Notes under the pieces: model-generated
What the model was told of the DNA's origin: nothing
Database searches by the model: none
The model's input: only the letters and a program-made list of their open reading frames with translations
Origin: Carallia brachiata
Lineage: Eukaryota > Streptophyta > Magnoliopsida > Malpighiales > Rhizophoraceae
Direction of reading: 5' to 3'
NCBI GenBank assembly: GCA_021464245.1
Contig: JADCRB010000120.1
Location: forward strand, 4,795 to 68,794
Length of the DNA stretch: 64,000 nucleotides
Part shown: positions 10,214-22,100 of the stretch, one piece after another
Numbering within the stretch: position 1 is the stretch's first letter
Layout of the letters: each line of letters starts with the position of its first letter
Program-made: the position numbers and the translations under genes

Positions 10214-13204
10214 GCTTGAAAATCAATCTACAACAGGAAGCAAGGTTCACAAAATGCCGCGCTTCGATCAGTCATGTTTTGGCAACCTTCCTGGAACATT
10301 AGATGAGAAAGATGATCCATAATTATCCCATCTTTGCTGAAGCCAAAGCTTGTTTTTTCTTTTCTTTCTTTTTTTTTTTCCCTAAAAGCAAGCGCACAGA
10401 TTTTCACAAGATTATCAGCCTTAAAGAGAATGCGACCTTGCAGACAACTTTTGAAATTCTTTTTTGTCATTATAAAATTAGACCCAACCAAAGAAGTTCC
10501 ACCTAGTGCATCTCCAGCTTCATAGAATGACATCTACAATTTGAGGTTCCTTGAGATAAAATTATAATATTTAACTAGAAAATTATTATAGGCAACAGTA
10601 GTCCGATAAGGCAAGAAATATACCCTAAGAATTCATCCCCTCTAAAGAAACTGCAAGGCCAATCAAAGTGGATTCAACTTCCTCACATTCAACTATTCAA
10701 GAAATTGAATCATTTTAAAAAGTTGAGCATTGCCCTTAACAAAAGGAAAGAAAAGCTAACACTTTCTTTAAATTGCATCAACATACCCAATTTTTGTAAC
10801 TTTATCTTCAGCCCATTGCAGGTGTTTTGGCTCGTGAAATTGTAGCATTCTGATCAAGCAAACCAGAGTCAGGACCCTACTTCTTCCGCTTGGAGTTGCT
10901 TCAAAAGACACAAACATCACATTTTCCCATTCCGTCTACAACAATTAAAAGACACATTCAAGCATAAAGAACTGAAGGCATGTATTTAAAGTGTATTAGT
11001 TCATCCCAACCATACACAACAATGCTGCAAAAATAGCAGATCGGAAAACTTAATGATAATTTCCAGAGGAATGATTGCTAATTATATGCTCAAACTACCC
11101 AAAAATTCACAAAATAAAATTGTTAGTTCCTAGTTCAAAAGGCTTCTGGGAGTCAACTTATATGAAACTCGGTGGCCATTCTCCTATTTGTAAATTTGCA
11201 GCAAATCTTTCTTATCTAAGGGATTTCATCTTTGCTTTTTCGAGTTGATGCTTTGTGCCACTTTTCATGGTTATTTTAACTAAAATATGAAGTAATAAAG
11301 AAGATTGTCCTAGAGAAGAGAAAATATAGGCAGATGGATAAACCTATTTCTGAAAAGCCAAACAATAAAAAATAAAAAGAAAGAAAGAAAGAAAAGCTCA
11401 AGAATTTGGCTTATTGAAAGGCAAATTCATGAGAAGATTCCATCTGCTTGTGAGCATTGGGAAAAGTTCTAATTTTGATATCTAGGGCTTCAAATTCTGG
11501 TCAACGTCTCTTTGTGTGCTAAAGTCCTAATTTAGTCAAGACTTTGAGGTCACAAGTTCTAGTTAGTCCCTTTGTAGAAAAAGGAATAAGAATGCTTACA
11601 TCTGACACATCCCCAAGCCCCACAGTGTGAGAGCCTCTTACATAGAGAAGCCCTTTCTTTTATAATTGACCTGTTTCAAGTAATTGACTACACAGTTTTC
11701 CCATCAGCTCATAACTTGCAATCACAAAAGGAAGCTTGTCTGAACAATCTTGAAATTTTTGTCTAATGATTTTCCCAGCATATCCTTCAGAATAAAGTTG
11801 GTATCTTATCCATATGTGGATGAAAATCAAAAAGAATCCGGAAGTGCAAAAATTACTCGGAAGACATACCTATCTTTTTTGTAACCTGCATTAAGCGCAA
11901 TTATCAGACTAGTAGGCATGGCAGCGACCCACACCCCACAAAAAAAGATTGATAACTTAGGTCTTGGCAGCAACCTACACGCTGCAATAACAGATTGATA
12001 ACCCAGCTATTGGGATGTGGAAACTTGATTTAAATGCCAGTGAAAGCATAATATATTGTGTTGATCTGACTTGTGATTCAACTTCTCATACATTTGGAGC
12101 CTCCTGAGAAGTTCCAAAAAAAATTATAAGCTCAGTGCTGAATCCTACACATACCTAGCTGCTTTTTTGTAACCTGCATTCAAAGCCTAATTACCACGAC
12201 CAGTGGATATGGCAGCAGCTCTCACCTGCAATAAAAGACTAATAACTCGGTCCTAGGAATGTGGGAAAACTTCAATTAGATATCAGTAAAATGCCAATAA
12301 TGTATTGGTCGTACCTGAAATTCAACATCAGTTACTTGTGGAGACTCTGGAAAAGTTCCATAATAAACAAGCTCCACTGATAAGGCATTGATGGCATCAG
12401 AATTATATAACACCAGAACCATGTGACTTAAAGTCACTTTCTGATCTGAATCAATATGGGAAGCTTTGTTTTGTGGACTTTATTTATAGGCCTAGATATT
12501 TCATCCACGCTGTCCTTTTCCACTGAAAGCAATGGGCAGGTGTTATATGGGTTTATAGCGTCATATATTAATATTACAATGATCTGCAATCTCAGAGGAA
12601 AGAAGAAATGAAGATAGGTAAAGAGAACTTTTCGTCTAGTACCAACATAATCATTAAGTTCATGTAGTACAGATAATAGTGAGCTAAATTCATTATGTTT
12701 GCTAATAAACGCATTGCTCAAAAGACGAAAGATGAACGAATTTAACTAAAATTAGATATCTTCTTGTGCAATGAGAAAAGCAAAAGTGCCAAAATCAATT
12801 GTTCTTACACATATGTTAAGATGATGGACAAAGAAATACCAGTGATGTCTCTAAACACAACAGATAGACCCTGGCACCACAAACTCATAGCATGAGCGAA
12901 AAAGTAAAAAAGAAAAAGTGAAAGGAGATGTTAAGCATATAAGACACCATTCCTCATCATGTTCCTTTTTCCATCTACATACGCATTTGTGCAGCCATGA
13001 TTCCAAGAAGTCTGAAAGACACAACAAGAGGAAAGAAAAAAAAAATGCTGAAAGACACAACAAGAAGAAATGACCAATGCTGGATTTCTACAAATTCAGA
13101 TAATTTAGATAAAAATTTATAGACCTTACTGCTCTTCCTCAGACAGAATCAACGATCCAACATAGTTTCCCTCCAAAAAGAATCATTCTTGGGTAAGTGA
13201 TAAC
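10214..13204 (-). other. Exon-like blocks of an unidentified minus-strand gene, copy A
   Basis: Read on the minus strand, several short blocks are conserved with copy B and have splice-like borders. At about 12390-12315 it reads ELVYYGTFPESPQVTDVEF, followed by CAG|GTACG. At about 12235-12165 it reads VRAAAISTGRGN, then ALNAGYKKAAR, between an AG and a GTATGT. At about 11945-11880 there is a related block with AAMPTSLIIALNAGYKK. An internal duplication is evident. The copy shows stops and cannot be a working gene. I do not recognise the family. It may be a real gene elsewhere in the genome. Confidence 0.45.
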
Positions 13205-13633
13205 TGAAGATCAACACAAGTTTCTAGAAAACTCTGGAATGACAAGAAGAGCGACTTGTGTCGAGGGGGAGAATTGAAGATCAACACAAGTGTGGAATAT
13301 TCTAGAAATAAAGATAAGTCTAGAAAGGAGAAGAAGTTTATAGAAAAATGCCTAGTTCCCATCAATTGTCCATTTCTAGAAGCTTCTACAAGGTTCACCA
13401 ACCATGAAGTTTCTTAAAACTTCATCTTCCTTAGCTATCTAGAATGTTCCTAGCCAATCTATAAATAGGTGATGAATGTTGTTGTGTTGTGTGTGTGACA
13501 AAAGTGAGAATTGAGTAAGCCATGTGTGAGTTGTCATGAGAGAGAGGGAGGTAAGTGAGAAGTAATATTTGTGGTGTATTTGAGAGAAGGAATAAGGAAA
13601 TAATTGAGTGGTTTTATCCCTCTCAACTCAACA
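13205..13633 (+). repeat. 5' LTR of element 2
   Basis: The LTR starts TGAAGATCAACACAAG and ends CTCAACTCAACA. The same 16-base start recurs 70 bases inside (13275), just after GAGGGGGAGAAT, so the LTR contains a second copy of its own edge plus a purine tract. CCAATCTATAAATAGG at about 13455 is a probable TATA region. Confidence 0.93.
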
Positions 13634-13636
13634 ATT

Positions 13637-13648
13637 TGGTATCAGAAC
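13637..13648 (+). promoter_or_regulatory. Primer-binding site of element 2
   Basis: TGGTATCAGAAC lies three bases after the LTR and matches the initiator tRNA-Met primer except at one position. Confidence 0.85.
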
Positions 13649-13778
13649 TTGCGGTCTGGGACCGTGATTTTTGTGCTACCGATCTGGGATCGGATTCATC
13701 GAAGAGTTCGTGAAGAAACTCTGTCCACACGCAGTCTGGGACTGTGAGAAATTTTTGGTCTAGGACCCAAATAAAATA

Positions 13779-15705
13779 ATGGATGCAATTAATGTGGGGG
13801 TTATCAAAAGGCTTAACAGCCAAAATTATGGCGTGTGGAGAACGTGTATGGAGTCATACCTCCAAGGCCAGGACCTTTGGGAGATTGTTAGTGGCAGCGA
13901 CACCACACCACCAGATGACGCCACGACATTGAAGAAATGGAATATAAAGGCTGGAAAAGCGATGTTCGCCATTAAGACAACGATAGATGAAGATATTTTG
14001 GAGCACGTCAGGTACGCTAAATCTCCTAAAGAAGCTTGGGACAATCTAGCTTCGCGATTTACTAAAAAAAATGATATGCGACTTCAATTATTAGAGAATG
14101 AGCTAATGTCTACAACTCAGCGTGAAATGACTATAAGTCAATATTTTACAAAAATTAAATCAATTTGCCGTGAAATTTCGGAACTGGATTCTGAGTCTAA
14201 AATTAGCGAAGCTAGAATGAGAAGAATTATTATTCATGGTTTGCGGCCAGAATATAGAGGATTTATTGCTGCAATTCAAGGTTGGCCCATTCAACCTTCA
14301 ATAGAAGAGTTAGAAAATTTACTCGTAAGCCAAGAGACTTTGGCGAAACAAATGGCCGAAGTGCCAACAAAGGAAGAAGATGAGGCTCTCTATGCTGGCC
14401 AAAGAAAATGGTGTTACAAAGCCAACAAGTTTGCGAAATTAAAGAATGACGAGGAAGAGGAGTCAAAGCGGCCACAAGATAGGAATATCCAATTAGGGGG
14501 AGTTCCTCAGGATCGAAATCAAGGTTGGCGATGGAATGAAGGTCCAAGGAGGCGAACATTGATGCTACAACTGCGGAAGGAGAGGACATTATGCAAGAGA
14601 GTGTTGGTTCAAAGAGCAGACTGTGCAAGGGAATATTGCAACATCTAACAAAGATCGAGATGCATGTTGCAGTGAAGATGAGTGGGACGTAGAAGCATTG
14701 TTTGCGGTAAAAGAAATAGCTAGAGACACTTCAAATAGTGGAAGTGAGAGTTGCCACCAAGAAGAAGTTGCCTTCAATGCTACAACAGTTGATGAAGTTA
14801 AGGATAGTCTTCTTGTGGATAGCGAGTTTCGTGATGAAGTTAATGGACAAGGTAAAGGATGTGGCGAGTCCAATGAAATTGAATATAAGCTTGAACTAAA
14901 CAAGTTGAAGGTGGAGATGAAAATGCTGAAAGCCACGTTGCAAGGTATTGTAAGGCAGACGCAGATGAAGATTAAAAAATTAACGAACGAAAATAATTAT
15001 TTGAAAGCTATGATTGAGGATTTGAAGAAAAATTCTGTTGAAAGAAAGGCGTATGCTCTTCGGAAGGAGAGTAATGCACTTCAGAGAGAGCAAGTTAAAA
15101 TAGGTGATCAACAGCGTACGACGAAGCAGAAAATCAATGAAAATGGGCTGAAGAAGAAGCTTCTCAAAGATAGTCAAGGATGCAAGACTGACGCTCCTAA
15201 TGACAAAGCTCAAGTGCAGTATCCTAGAACATTACTTGATGAAGGTCAGTTCGAGTCAAGACGAGAATATATAGGCAAAAAATTGGGGTACTGTTTCAAC
15301 TGCGGTAGATATGGACATTGGGCTCGAGATTGCGAAGTTGGAAATAAAATGGATATTTTTAAGAAACGAACATTTGGTCAAAGTCATTCTCGATCACTAG
15401 TAAGATCACACTCTCCTTGGCGTGGTAGAAGCGAAAGTCGAAGCCCAAGTTATTACAAGCATCGTAGTTACAGTTGGTCAAGACCTTCGCGTCCAATAAG
15501 AGAGCGAAACATGGAAAATAAAGTTATATCGTTCAATCCGGAGCAAAAGAACATGTCACAATTGAAGGATAAAAAGCGCAGCTCTAGTCCTCTGAATAAC
15601 CAAGAAGAGAAACTTGTGTTGAGGAGGAGAATTGAAGATCAACACAAGTTTCTAGAAAACTCTGGAATGATAAGAAGAGCGACTTGTGTTGAGGGGGAGA
15701 ATTGA
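13779..15705 (+). pseudogene. Gag with coiled-coil, CCHC and RS-rich extension (element 2)
   Basis: The first frame (13779-14648) is Copia Gag: NSQNYGVWRTCMESYLQGQ, DLWEIV, then the UBN2 core ending in GLRPEYRGFIAAIQGW. It loses frame just before the zinc knuckle. CYNCGRRGHYAREC (14563-14604) is intact in the next frame, directly after a TGA, so one indel separates the parts. The second frame runs to 15705. It opens with a segment that precedes protease in related elements (EDEWDVEALFAVKE). Instead of a protease DSG motif it has a predicted coiled coil (residues about 88-180, charged heptads), a second knuckle CFNCGRYGHWARDC (15292-15333), then SHSRSLVRSHSPWRGRSESR and further Arg-Ser-rich sequence to about 15500. 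Knuckle plus RS tail resemble plant RS2Z splicing factors. The frame runs through the purine tract into the 3' LTR. Confidence 0.85.
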
Positions 15706-16060
15706 AGATCAACACAAGTGTGGAATATTCTAGAAATAAAGATAAGTCTAGAAAGGAGAAGAAGCTTATAGAAAAATGCCTAGTTCCCATCAATTGTCCA
15801 TTTCTAGAAGTTTCTACAAGGTTCACCAACCATGAAGTTTCTTGAAGCTTCATCTTCCTTAGCTATCTAGAATGTTCCTAGCCAATCTATAAATAGGTGA
15901 TGAATGTTGTTGTGTTGTGTGTGTGACAAAAGTGAGAATTGAGTAAGCCATGTGTGAGTTGTCATGAGAGAGAGGGAGGTAAGTGAGAAGTAATATTTGT
16001 GTGTATTTGAGAGAAGGAATAAGGAAATAATTGAGTGGTTTTATCCCTCTCAACTCAACA
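15633..16060 (+). repeat. 3' LTR of element 2
   Basis: 428 bp, preceded by the purine tract GAGGAGGAGAAT. The internal repeat of the LTR start lies at 15703, itself preceded by GAGGGGGAGAAT. Confidence 0.93.
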
Positions 16061-16995
16061 ATAACAACCATAAGGAAATTTTATAATGTAACATAAGGAA
16101 ATTTTATAATGTAATATGAAAGAAAGAACAAGAGAAGAGCACAAAAAAGGAATAACCTGACCAACATGAAGCTGCATAATACCCAAAAGAAAAAAAAAAA
16201 AAAAAAGAAACGAAACAGCAATAGAAAATCTAAGATTAATCTAAATTTACCTGGATACAAGATTGGGATTTTTAAGTTTGAAAAATAAAAACTAATAGAC
16301 ATCGAAGTCAACTTAAAAGGGTCTCGATGCTTACCTGAATATTTATCTTTGGAAAACAGAAAAGAAACTGCATACTCAACAAAAGAAAAGAAAGGAAAAC
16401 AGGAAAGCAAACATTGAATTTATGTCTTAACATTAACCATGGCGACGAAGGATCACACCTTGCAGAAGCAAAGCCAAAGCATACAAAACGTGAAAGCTGG
16501 TTCTTCTTTGAAGCCAATTGGAGCTCTGGGTCTGGTTCTTCGCCAATCAATTCGCAGGTACTGATTCAAAAAATTAAAAAAAATGTTTAAAAAAAAAAAG
16601 AAGAAGAAGAGGAAGAAAAAAGGCCAAATCACGAAAAGAAAATTGAACGAAGAAAATAAACTGCAGACTGACAAAGAAAAGAAAACAAGAAAGTAGAGAC
16701 TAATGTTAAGCCTTAATATTTACAGGAAGAACGAAGCATATTGGAGGTCCACCAACCGGTACTGATTCCACTGCCAAACTAACTCCCATGAAAGGAAAGA
16801 AAAGAAAAAAGATCTCCAAAATTCTGATTATTTCCGTTCAAAACAGAAAGAGAGAGTGTGAAAGACTCAAAATTGGCATAGGTTTCTACCGGAAAAGACT
16901 GCTTTCACCGCCAGAATCAAGAAAGAAGCCATGTGAGACTGATTCCCGATAACGGCGAGCGGCGGGTCCGAGCAATGCGTCGGGTTTGGCACAGA
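16061..16995 (-). other. Putative 5' exons of the unidentified minus-strand gene, copy A
   Basis: Conserved minus-strand blocks shared with copy B are a start-like ATG at 16932 (M.SFLILAVKAV.SGR), a block around 16755-16720, and one at 16560-16460 (ELQLASKKNQLSRFVCFGF). In copy B the last two join in one frame across an AG/GTAAAT border, which suggests true exons. Copy A carries lesions (GEEPDPEL for GQELDTEL, altered donor). The intervening sequence is A-rich with simple runs, as in introns. Confidence 0.45.
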
Positions 16996-17011
16996 AAAAA
17001 ATAGGGATAAG

Positions 17012-17498
17012 TATTTTTTTTATCCTAAATTTTAAATTTTTTTTTAATTTGAGTTTTAAACGTTTTTAACATTTCATTTAAATTTTAAATTGTTTAATTT
17101 TCTATTAAATCAGTCCCTCTATTTAACAAAAGTAATCAATGTATTAAAAAATTATTTTAACTTTACAAAAAATTATTTAAAAAAAGATTAAATATATTAA
17201 TTAATTTTTTTTATAAAAAATATGCGTGCTATCTATTTAATTCGTATATTTGTTGACTAAAAAAATATTTAATATGTATATTTTGTTGATACAAAAATAT
17301 TTTATTCATATATTTAACTTTTTTAAAATAATTTTTATTAAATTAAACTCATTTATTAATAGATTGACTATTTTTTATAAATTAAAGGACTGATGTAGTA
17401 AGAAATTAAAAGGTTTAAAATTTAAATAAAATATTAAAAAAAAATTAAAATTCAAATGTAAAAAAATTTAAAAGTTTAGGATTAAAAAAATTTTTTTC
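17012..17498. mobile_element. MITE, relative of 841-1327
   Basis: Left TTTTTATCCTAAATTTTAAA and right TTTAAAAGTTTAGGATTAAA are inverted. The interior shares TCAGTCCCTCTATTTA and GACTGATGTAGTA.GAAAT with the first copy. Copy B lacks it (TTGCACAGAGACAAATGTATTG at about 60541), so it inserted after the A/B duplication. Confidence 0.75.
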
Positions 17499-19150
17499 GT
17501 GAGAAAAATATATATTGCCTTAGAGATAATAGAAAAAGAAAAGAGGGAAAAGAAAAGAAGACAACAAACATTAGAGGACTTTGTAATGTACAAATACAAT
17601 GCTCCCTGTTCTTATAAGCGGAAATTTTCCTTTAGAAGCGGTGGCCCTCTTTTCAAATGCAACGATACCGTTGGCAACTCCCGGTCTATCCATGGTAGGA
17701 AAATATGAATTTACCTGCATACCCTCCCTTCCCTAATAGTTTCGAGCCCTTTTCATAGAAGGAGATGTAAATTTACCTGAATATCCTCCCTTCTTGAAAA
17801 GCCCAACGCCCCAACGTCTCTTTTTCTTTTTAAATTAGGATGCATCCAAGGCAGTTGTTCTTATCTTAGGAACAGTAAATTTGTGATTGTAAATTTTTAC
17901 TGCAAATTCTCCCCAACAAAAAAGACCTAATCTAGTAGACTCAGACATAACTGATATGCAATCTTATGGTTATATATATAAGCTTACCTTAAAAAAAAAA
18001 AAGCTATAAATCAAAGGCTTTAAACTCAAATGTGACCATAACCCAAACAATTTTTTTTTTGTGGTATATTAAGATTAATTAAATATTATTGAAATAAATT
18101 TTAAGGACAATATTCTAACTATTAATAAAATATTTTTTCAAATTATCCAAAAAAAGTGGACCATTAATTTTCAGATTAACAAGTCAACTCAAAAAATTAA
18201 CCTGGTAGCCTCGTATAAAACCTCGATTTCCACGTGATTACAAAGTAATCGGACTTCAAGTAATCAAATCAATAGTATTTGTTATTTTTATTTATTTTTT
18301 GAAATATAATTCGTTCGTAATCTTATACTTCACAAATTTATTTTATTTTTTATTTTAATTAAATTTATTTATTATGTAATGTAAAATTGTAAATAAATTA
18401 TATTAAAAAAATTAAACATGTTAGAAATTCTCTAAATGAAAGTAGAAACTCAAATCCAAGTTTTAGACTATCAATGTTGGGCTTGACAACTGGGCTTGTC
18501 CCTCTTGTAGGCAAATGTATAGCTTACTCCAGTCCAACCTATATTAGGACGTAGTCATTTAAAATCCAGTCCAACTATCAAAGCTCAGATTCCTGCATGC
18601 GAGGAGTCGAGGATACTTTTTTTTTTTTTTTTTTATAAGGGGAAATATGCGACGACAAGTTAGTACGAGCAATGAAATGGATCCCCGTTAATATGATATA
18701 ATTAAATAAAAAATAAATTAAATTTAAAAAAGGTGAAAAATAGAACATGAGTCATCAGATAGATTGTGCATCTTATAAGTTATCTTACTGTATTGTTAAA
18801 TAGTTAAATTCTTGTTATATTCCGAAATGAAAAAGTATTGAACCTACTAAATTACAAATAACAAAAAAAAAGAAAGATTGAATGGCAATATAGTGAGAAT
18901 AAAGAGGTAAATGCTCATTGATGTGTGCAATCTAGTCAAAGATTGATTAAATTTAAAAAATAAAATACAAGAAATAGCACATAGACTGTTGGATGGACTA
19001 CCTAATGTCTTCCATAGTGTTGTTACGTAATCATGTCCCCAAAAAATGCTGAGTTAAGCTGTGCTATATAAAGCAGATTAAAACTTTACTAAGCCTAAAA
19101 TTAACGTCAAAGGGCTAATTTTGTATTTAATGTGCAGATTGTTGTAAATT
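17499..19150. repeat. Conserved intergenic unit, copy 2
   Basis: Collinear with 29940-31340 plus 35570-35930 and with 60560-62450. Landmarks are ATTAGAGGACTTTGTA, TTATAAGCGG.AATTTTCC, GAATTTACCTGCATACCCTCC, TTATATATAAGCTTACCTT, TTGACAACTGGGCTTG and TTACGTAATCATGTCC. It has a 3' end in AATGTGCAGATTGTTGTAAAT. The TTATAAGC block would be a minus-strand TATA box (TTATAAATTA in the other copies). Non-coding. Confidence 0.75.
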
Positions 19151-22100
19151 TAATTACAGTTATTTTAGTTTTTTTTTTTTATTATATTAGAAAGTTTGTG
19201 ATTTTTTTTCTGTTGATTTTATCACAAAATATCTTCAATTAATACTTATTAATAATTATTTAATTTTTAATTTTTGTTTGGTCGGTTTTCCATACAGCGG
19301 ACTGCTAATGTGCTAACATGCATAAATTAATAATATTTGTTGTTTATGTACAAGCAACTATTAATTGAAACACAAATTTAGAAGCTAACTATCAATAATA
19401 ATTCGAGGTATTTGATTGGTGTACAAAGAATACATGATTTTTTCTTCAACTTTATGCAGGGGATTAGTAGTTCTTATAATATTATATGTCTAGCTTAGAT
19501 TGTAACTAGAATTTTGTATTAAAATTGTGTGCCTACACACATTGACTTAGCTTATTTTCAACTTTTGAATTCCCCCTCCTGGTCTAAAGTAATTGAAAAG
19601 CAAAAATAGGAGCAGCAAATAAGAGCAGGATAGATCACATTGTATTTACAAAATATGGAAGTTCTTTTATATTTAAGCGTAATATGCATATAACAGTAAT
19701 ATTTTTTTCTTTCTTCACGTAAAAAAACAAATCTTTAATTTCCATAGTTCTTTGTATACTACTATCTTTTTTCTTTTTTTTTTTGATAAAAATTTACTAC
19801 AATCTAAAATTACTTCCTCCAAGTAATTAAAATTTTTAAATTCAATTTTTTTATTTTTTCATTTTCATTAATATTTTGTTACATGATTATTTATTATGTA
19901 AGAATATCTATTAGTATAAGGAGGTTTGTTATTTTTTTTTTTATAATAGTTTCATAAAGAAAGGTCTTTGATTAATACATACTGACAATTATGTGATTTT
20001 TAATTCATTACAACATAAATTTGTTTATAATATTAGTTATTAAGATAAGAGAGGGAAAAAAAAGTTTTAATTACTGCTGCTACGTTTTTTTTTGGTCTTC
20101 TTCTAATATCTAGTAAGTCTTATTAGACTTCCAACTAATTTGATTTGAGTTGTGTCGGATTCATATTCAGGGCAATTCTCTTAATATCATTTTTTTCATT
20201 TATAAGACTCGAATCTTAAATCTTATTTAAAAAATAATAAATTTCTTATCACCCAAACCAACTTAAACCAACGGCAACGCACTGCTCTAGTACAGTTATT
20301 TTATGACTTTGTAAATTGCACTGCAACTTGGAGAGGGTACGTAAAAGAGGAAGGGGTCCATGGGGAAAATTGATTTTTTCTTTTTGTTGGGACTGCGGAG
20401 GACATTGAAATTTTTAGTTTTTTTAGTCATGGGGAACATTGAAATTTAGAATGTACCACAAAAAAAAAAATCGTTGAAATTTGGGGCTGTGGCTCACAAA
20501 ACACGGAAAAGTTTGAAAATTGATTTTTGTCTGACGCGCAATTGTCATCATCTGCTTCTGGTGGCGAATGGACCAAAACAAAACAAATTTCTATTGCTAA
20601 AATTATGTTACGTACGATATATATATATATATATATTCCTGAACAGCCTTAATTTTATCTAAAACTCAATTAACCTAAGAGTTATATACTTATCTGAATA
20701 CTCGACAACAACAAACGTGTCATCTTATAATGATACTATGGGTTATATTAGTTTTAAATACGAGTATTACCATCTCTTTCAATATTAGTCTAATCTTTTT
20801 TTCTGTTTTTTTTTTGTTTATAGTTAGAATTTAATTTTTTGATTCGATAGATTAACAAGTTTTTTTTTTTGTCATGTCAGGTGATGCCTTAGAACTTTTA
20901 TATGTATTCTTTTTTTTTTTAATAATATATGATGACCTTAAATCCTATTATTAGATACATCGAAGAAGAGGTAACGAGAGTCTTATTTCAATCTATACTT
21001 ATATTATAAATTAAGCTCAATTTAGAACATATTTAGAAAACAAAAATAATAATAAATATTTATTTTTTATTTTTTATTTCAAACAAAATATAAATAAAAA
21101 TAAAATTTTAAATTAATTTTATAAACTTACGTATCGCGCAGGCTCATTACTAATAAAATATAATCACAAACGTAGAGAGAATATTCACATGCTCATGTGA
21201 CAACTTTTGGTGCTTAAATTCTTAAAAACTTAATTTTGAGGATTTTAAATTTTTTAATTTAATAAATTCTCGATAATTATTATTATTCTTTTAACATTCT
21301 AATACAATCAAGATTCCAATTATAATAAATTTAAGATTCTTATACATCTATGCAGTGCTCTTTCTTATAATATAAAAGCATACATATCCTCTATTTTCTC
21401 TTAATTAGATTTCCTAATTTTTGATTTTTGTCTTAACTTCTTGGATATAATACAGTTGCAATCTTTTTTTACTGAATATGTTTAAGGGTAGAGAAGTTGG
21501 GGCATTTAATTCAAACCCATGTCCTGGGGCAAGACTTGCCGAGTCTTTTCAGCGGGCGTCATTGCATACTTCTTAATCAGGGCAAATTTTGGGCTCTTTC
21601 TTTGGCATTTATTTTGAATTGGCTGGTTACATGTACGAGAATTCGGTGCTTTTTTTTTTCTATTTTTATGCCCAACTCTTTTGGCCCCAGAATAGACGGG
21701 ATTTGGAGCTTGCAATCACCTTTTCATGTTATAAACACTCAGGGTGTGATTGGATAGTGAGAATTTGAGTAAAAAATGAATAGAAAAAAAAAATAAAAAA
21801 TAATACAGTAATAATGATATTATGATTAATAAAATATAATGATTAGAAAGTTATGAGAAAGAAAATGAATAGTAATTTATGAGAGAAAAATTAAAAAATA
21901 ATTATTTAGATAGATAGATAATGAATAAAAAAAATAAGTAGAAAATTTTAAAATTATTTTTTTCTTTCTCATGAAATTTTGCCAAACATGGTGTCAAAGA
22001 TCAGCCGTACAAGGACTAATTGTGGTGCTATCACAGTTAATATTTATAATTATTTATAGTTATTTTAATTTTTTATATATTATAATGTAAGAATATTTGT

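Larger units (their letters stand above)
13205..16060 (+). mobile_element. Non-autonomous Copia-type LTR element with an SR-like insert (element 2)
   Basis: The element is 2856 bp long and flanked by the duplication ATAAC (13200-13204 and 16061-16065). Copy B has the single-copy target GTGATAACAACCATAAGG at about 59602. LTR pairs differ by six transitions and one indel over 428 bp (my count), so it is older than element 1 but still young. It carries a Copia gag and, where pol should be, a coiled coil, a CCHC knuckle and an RS-rich region. No integrase, reverse transcriptase or RNase H is present. Confidence 0.93.
6952..17000. repeat. Segmental duplication, copy A (partner 55764-60560)
   Basis: With the two LTR elements removed, this interval aligns end to end with copy B. 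Examples of the shared order: ATGAGACAGCCAAG, GTGCTGTGATCACTAACCAT, AATCAATCTACAACAGGAAG, TTGGCTCG.GAAAT, and the exon-like blocks at 11.9-12.6 and 16.4-16.95 kb. Copy A holds insertions at 7256, 13205 and 17012 that B lacks. B holds one at 58044 that A lacks (empty site ATTGGTCG at 12304-12311). The duplication therefore predates all four insertions. Confidence 0.9.

Noticed and set aside
6208..10218. Relic 2 as a live LecRK interrupted only by an intron or the LTR element
   Set aside because: The kinase is deleted before element 1 begins; homology at 6952 is already intergenic. Removing the LTR element does not restore a kinase.
20612..20634. (AT)n stretch as a possible promoter or origin
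   Set aside because: It is a plain dinucleotide microsatellite with no gene on either side.
21497..21757. Frame of 86 codons in the intergenic desert
   Set aside because: No domain, no conservation in the other unit copies, and the opposite strand is open too.
21740..21985. MITE starting GGGTGTGATTGGATAG
   Set aside because: The supposed right end (GCCAAACATGGTGTC) pairs poorly and no target duplication is visible.
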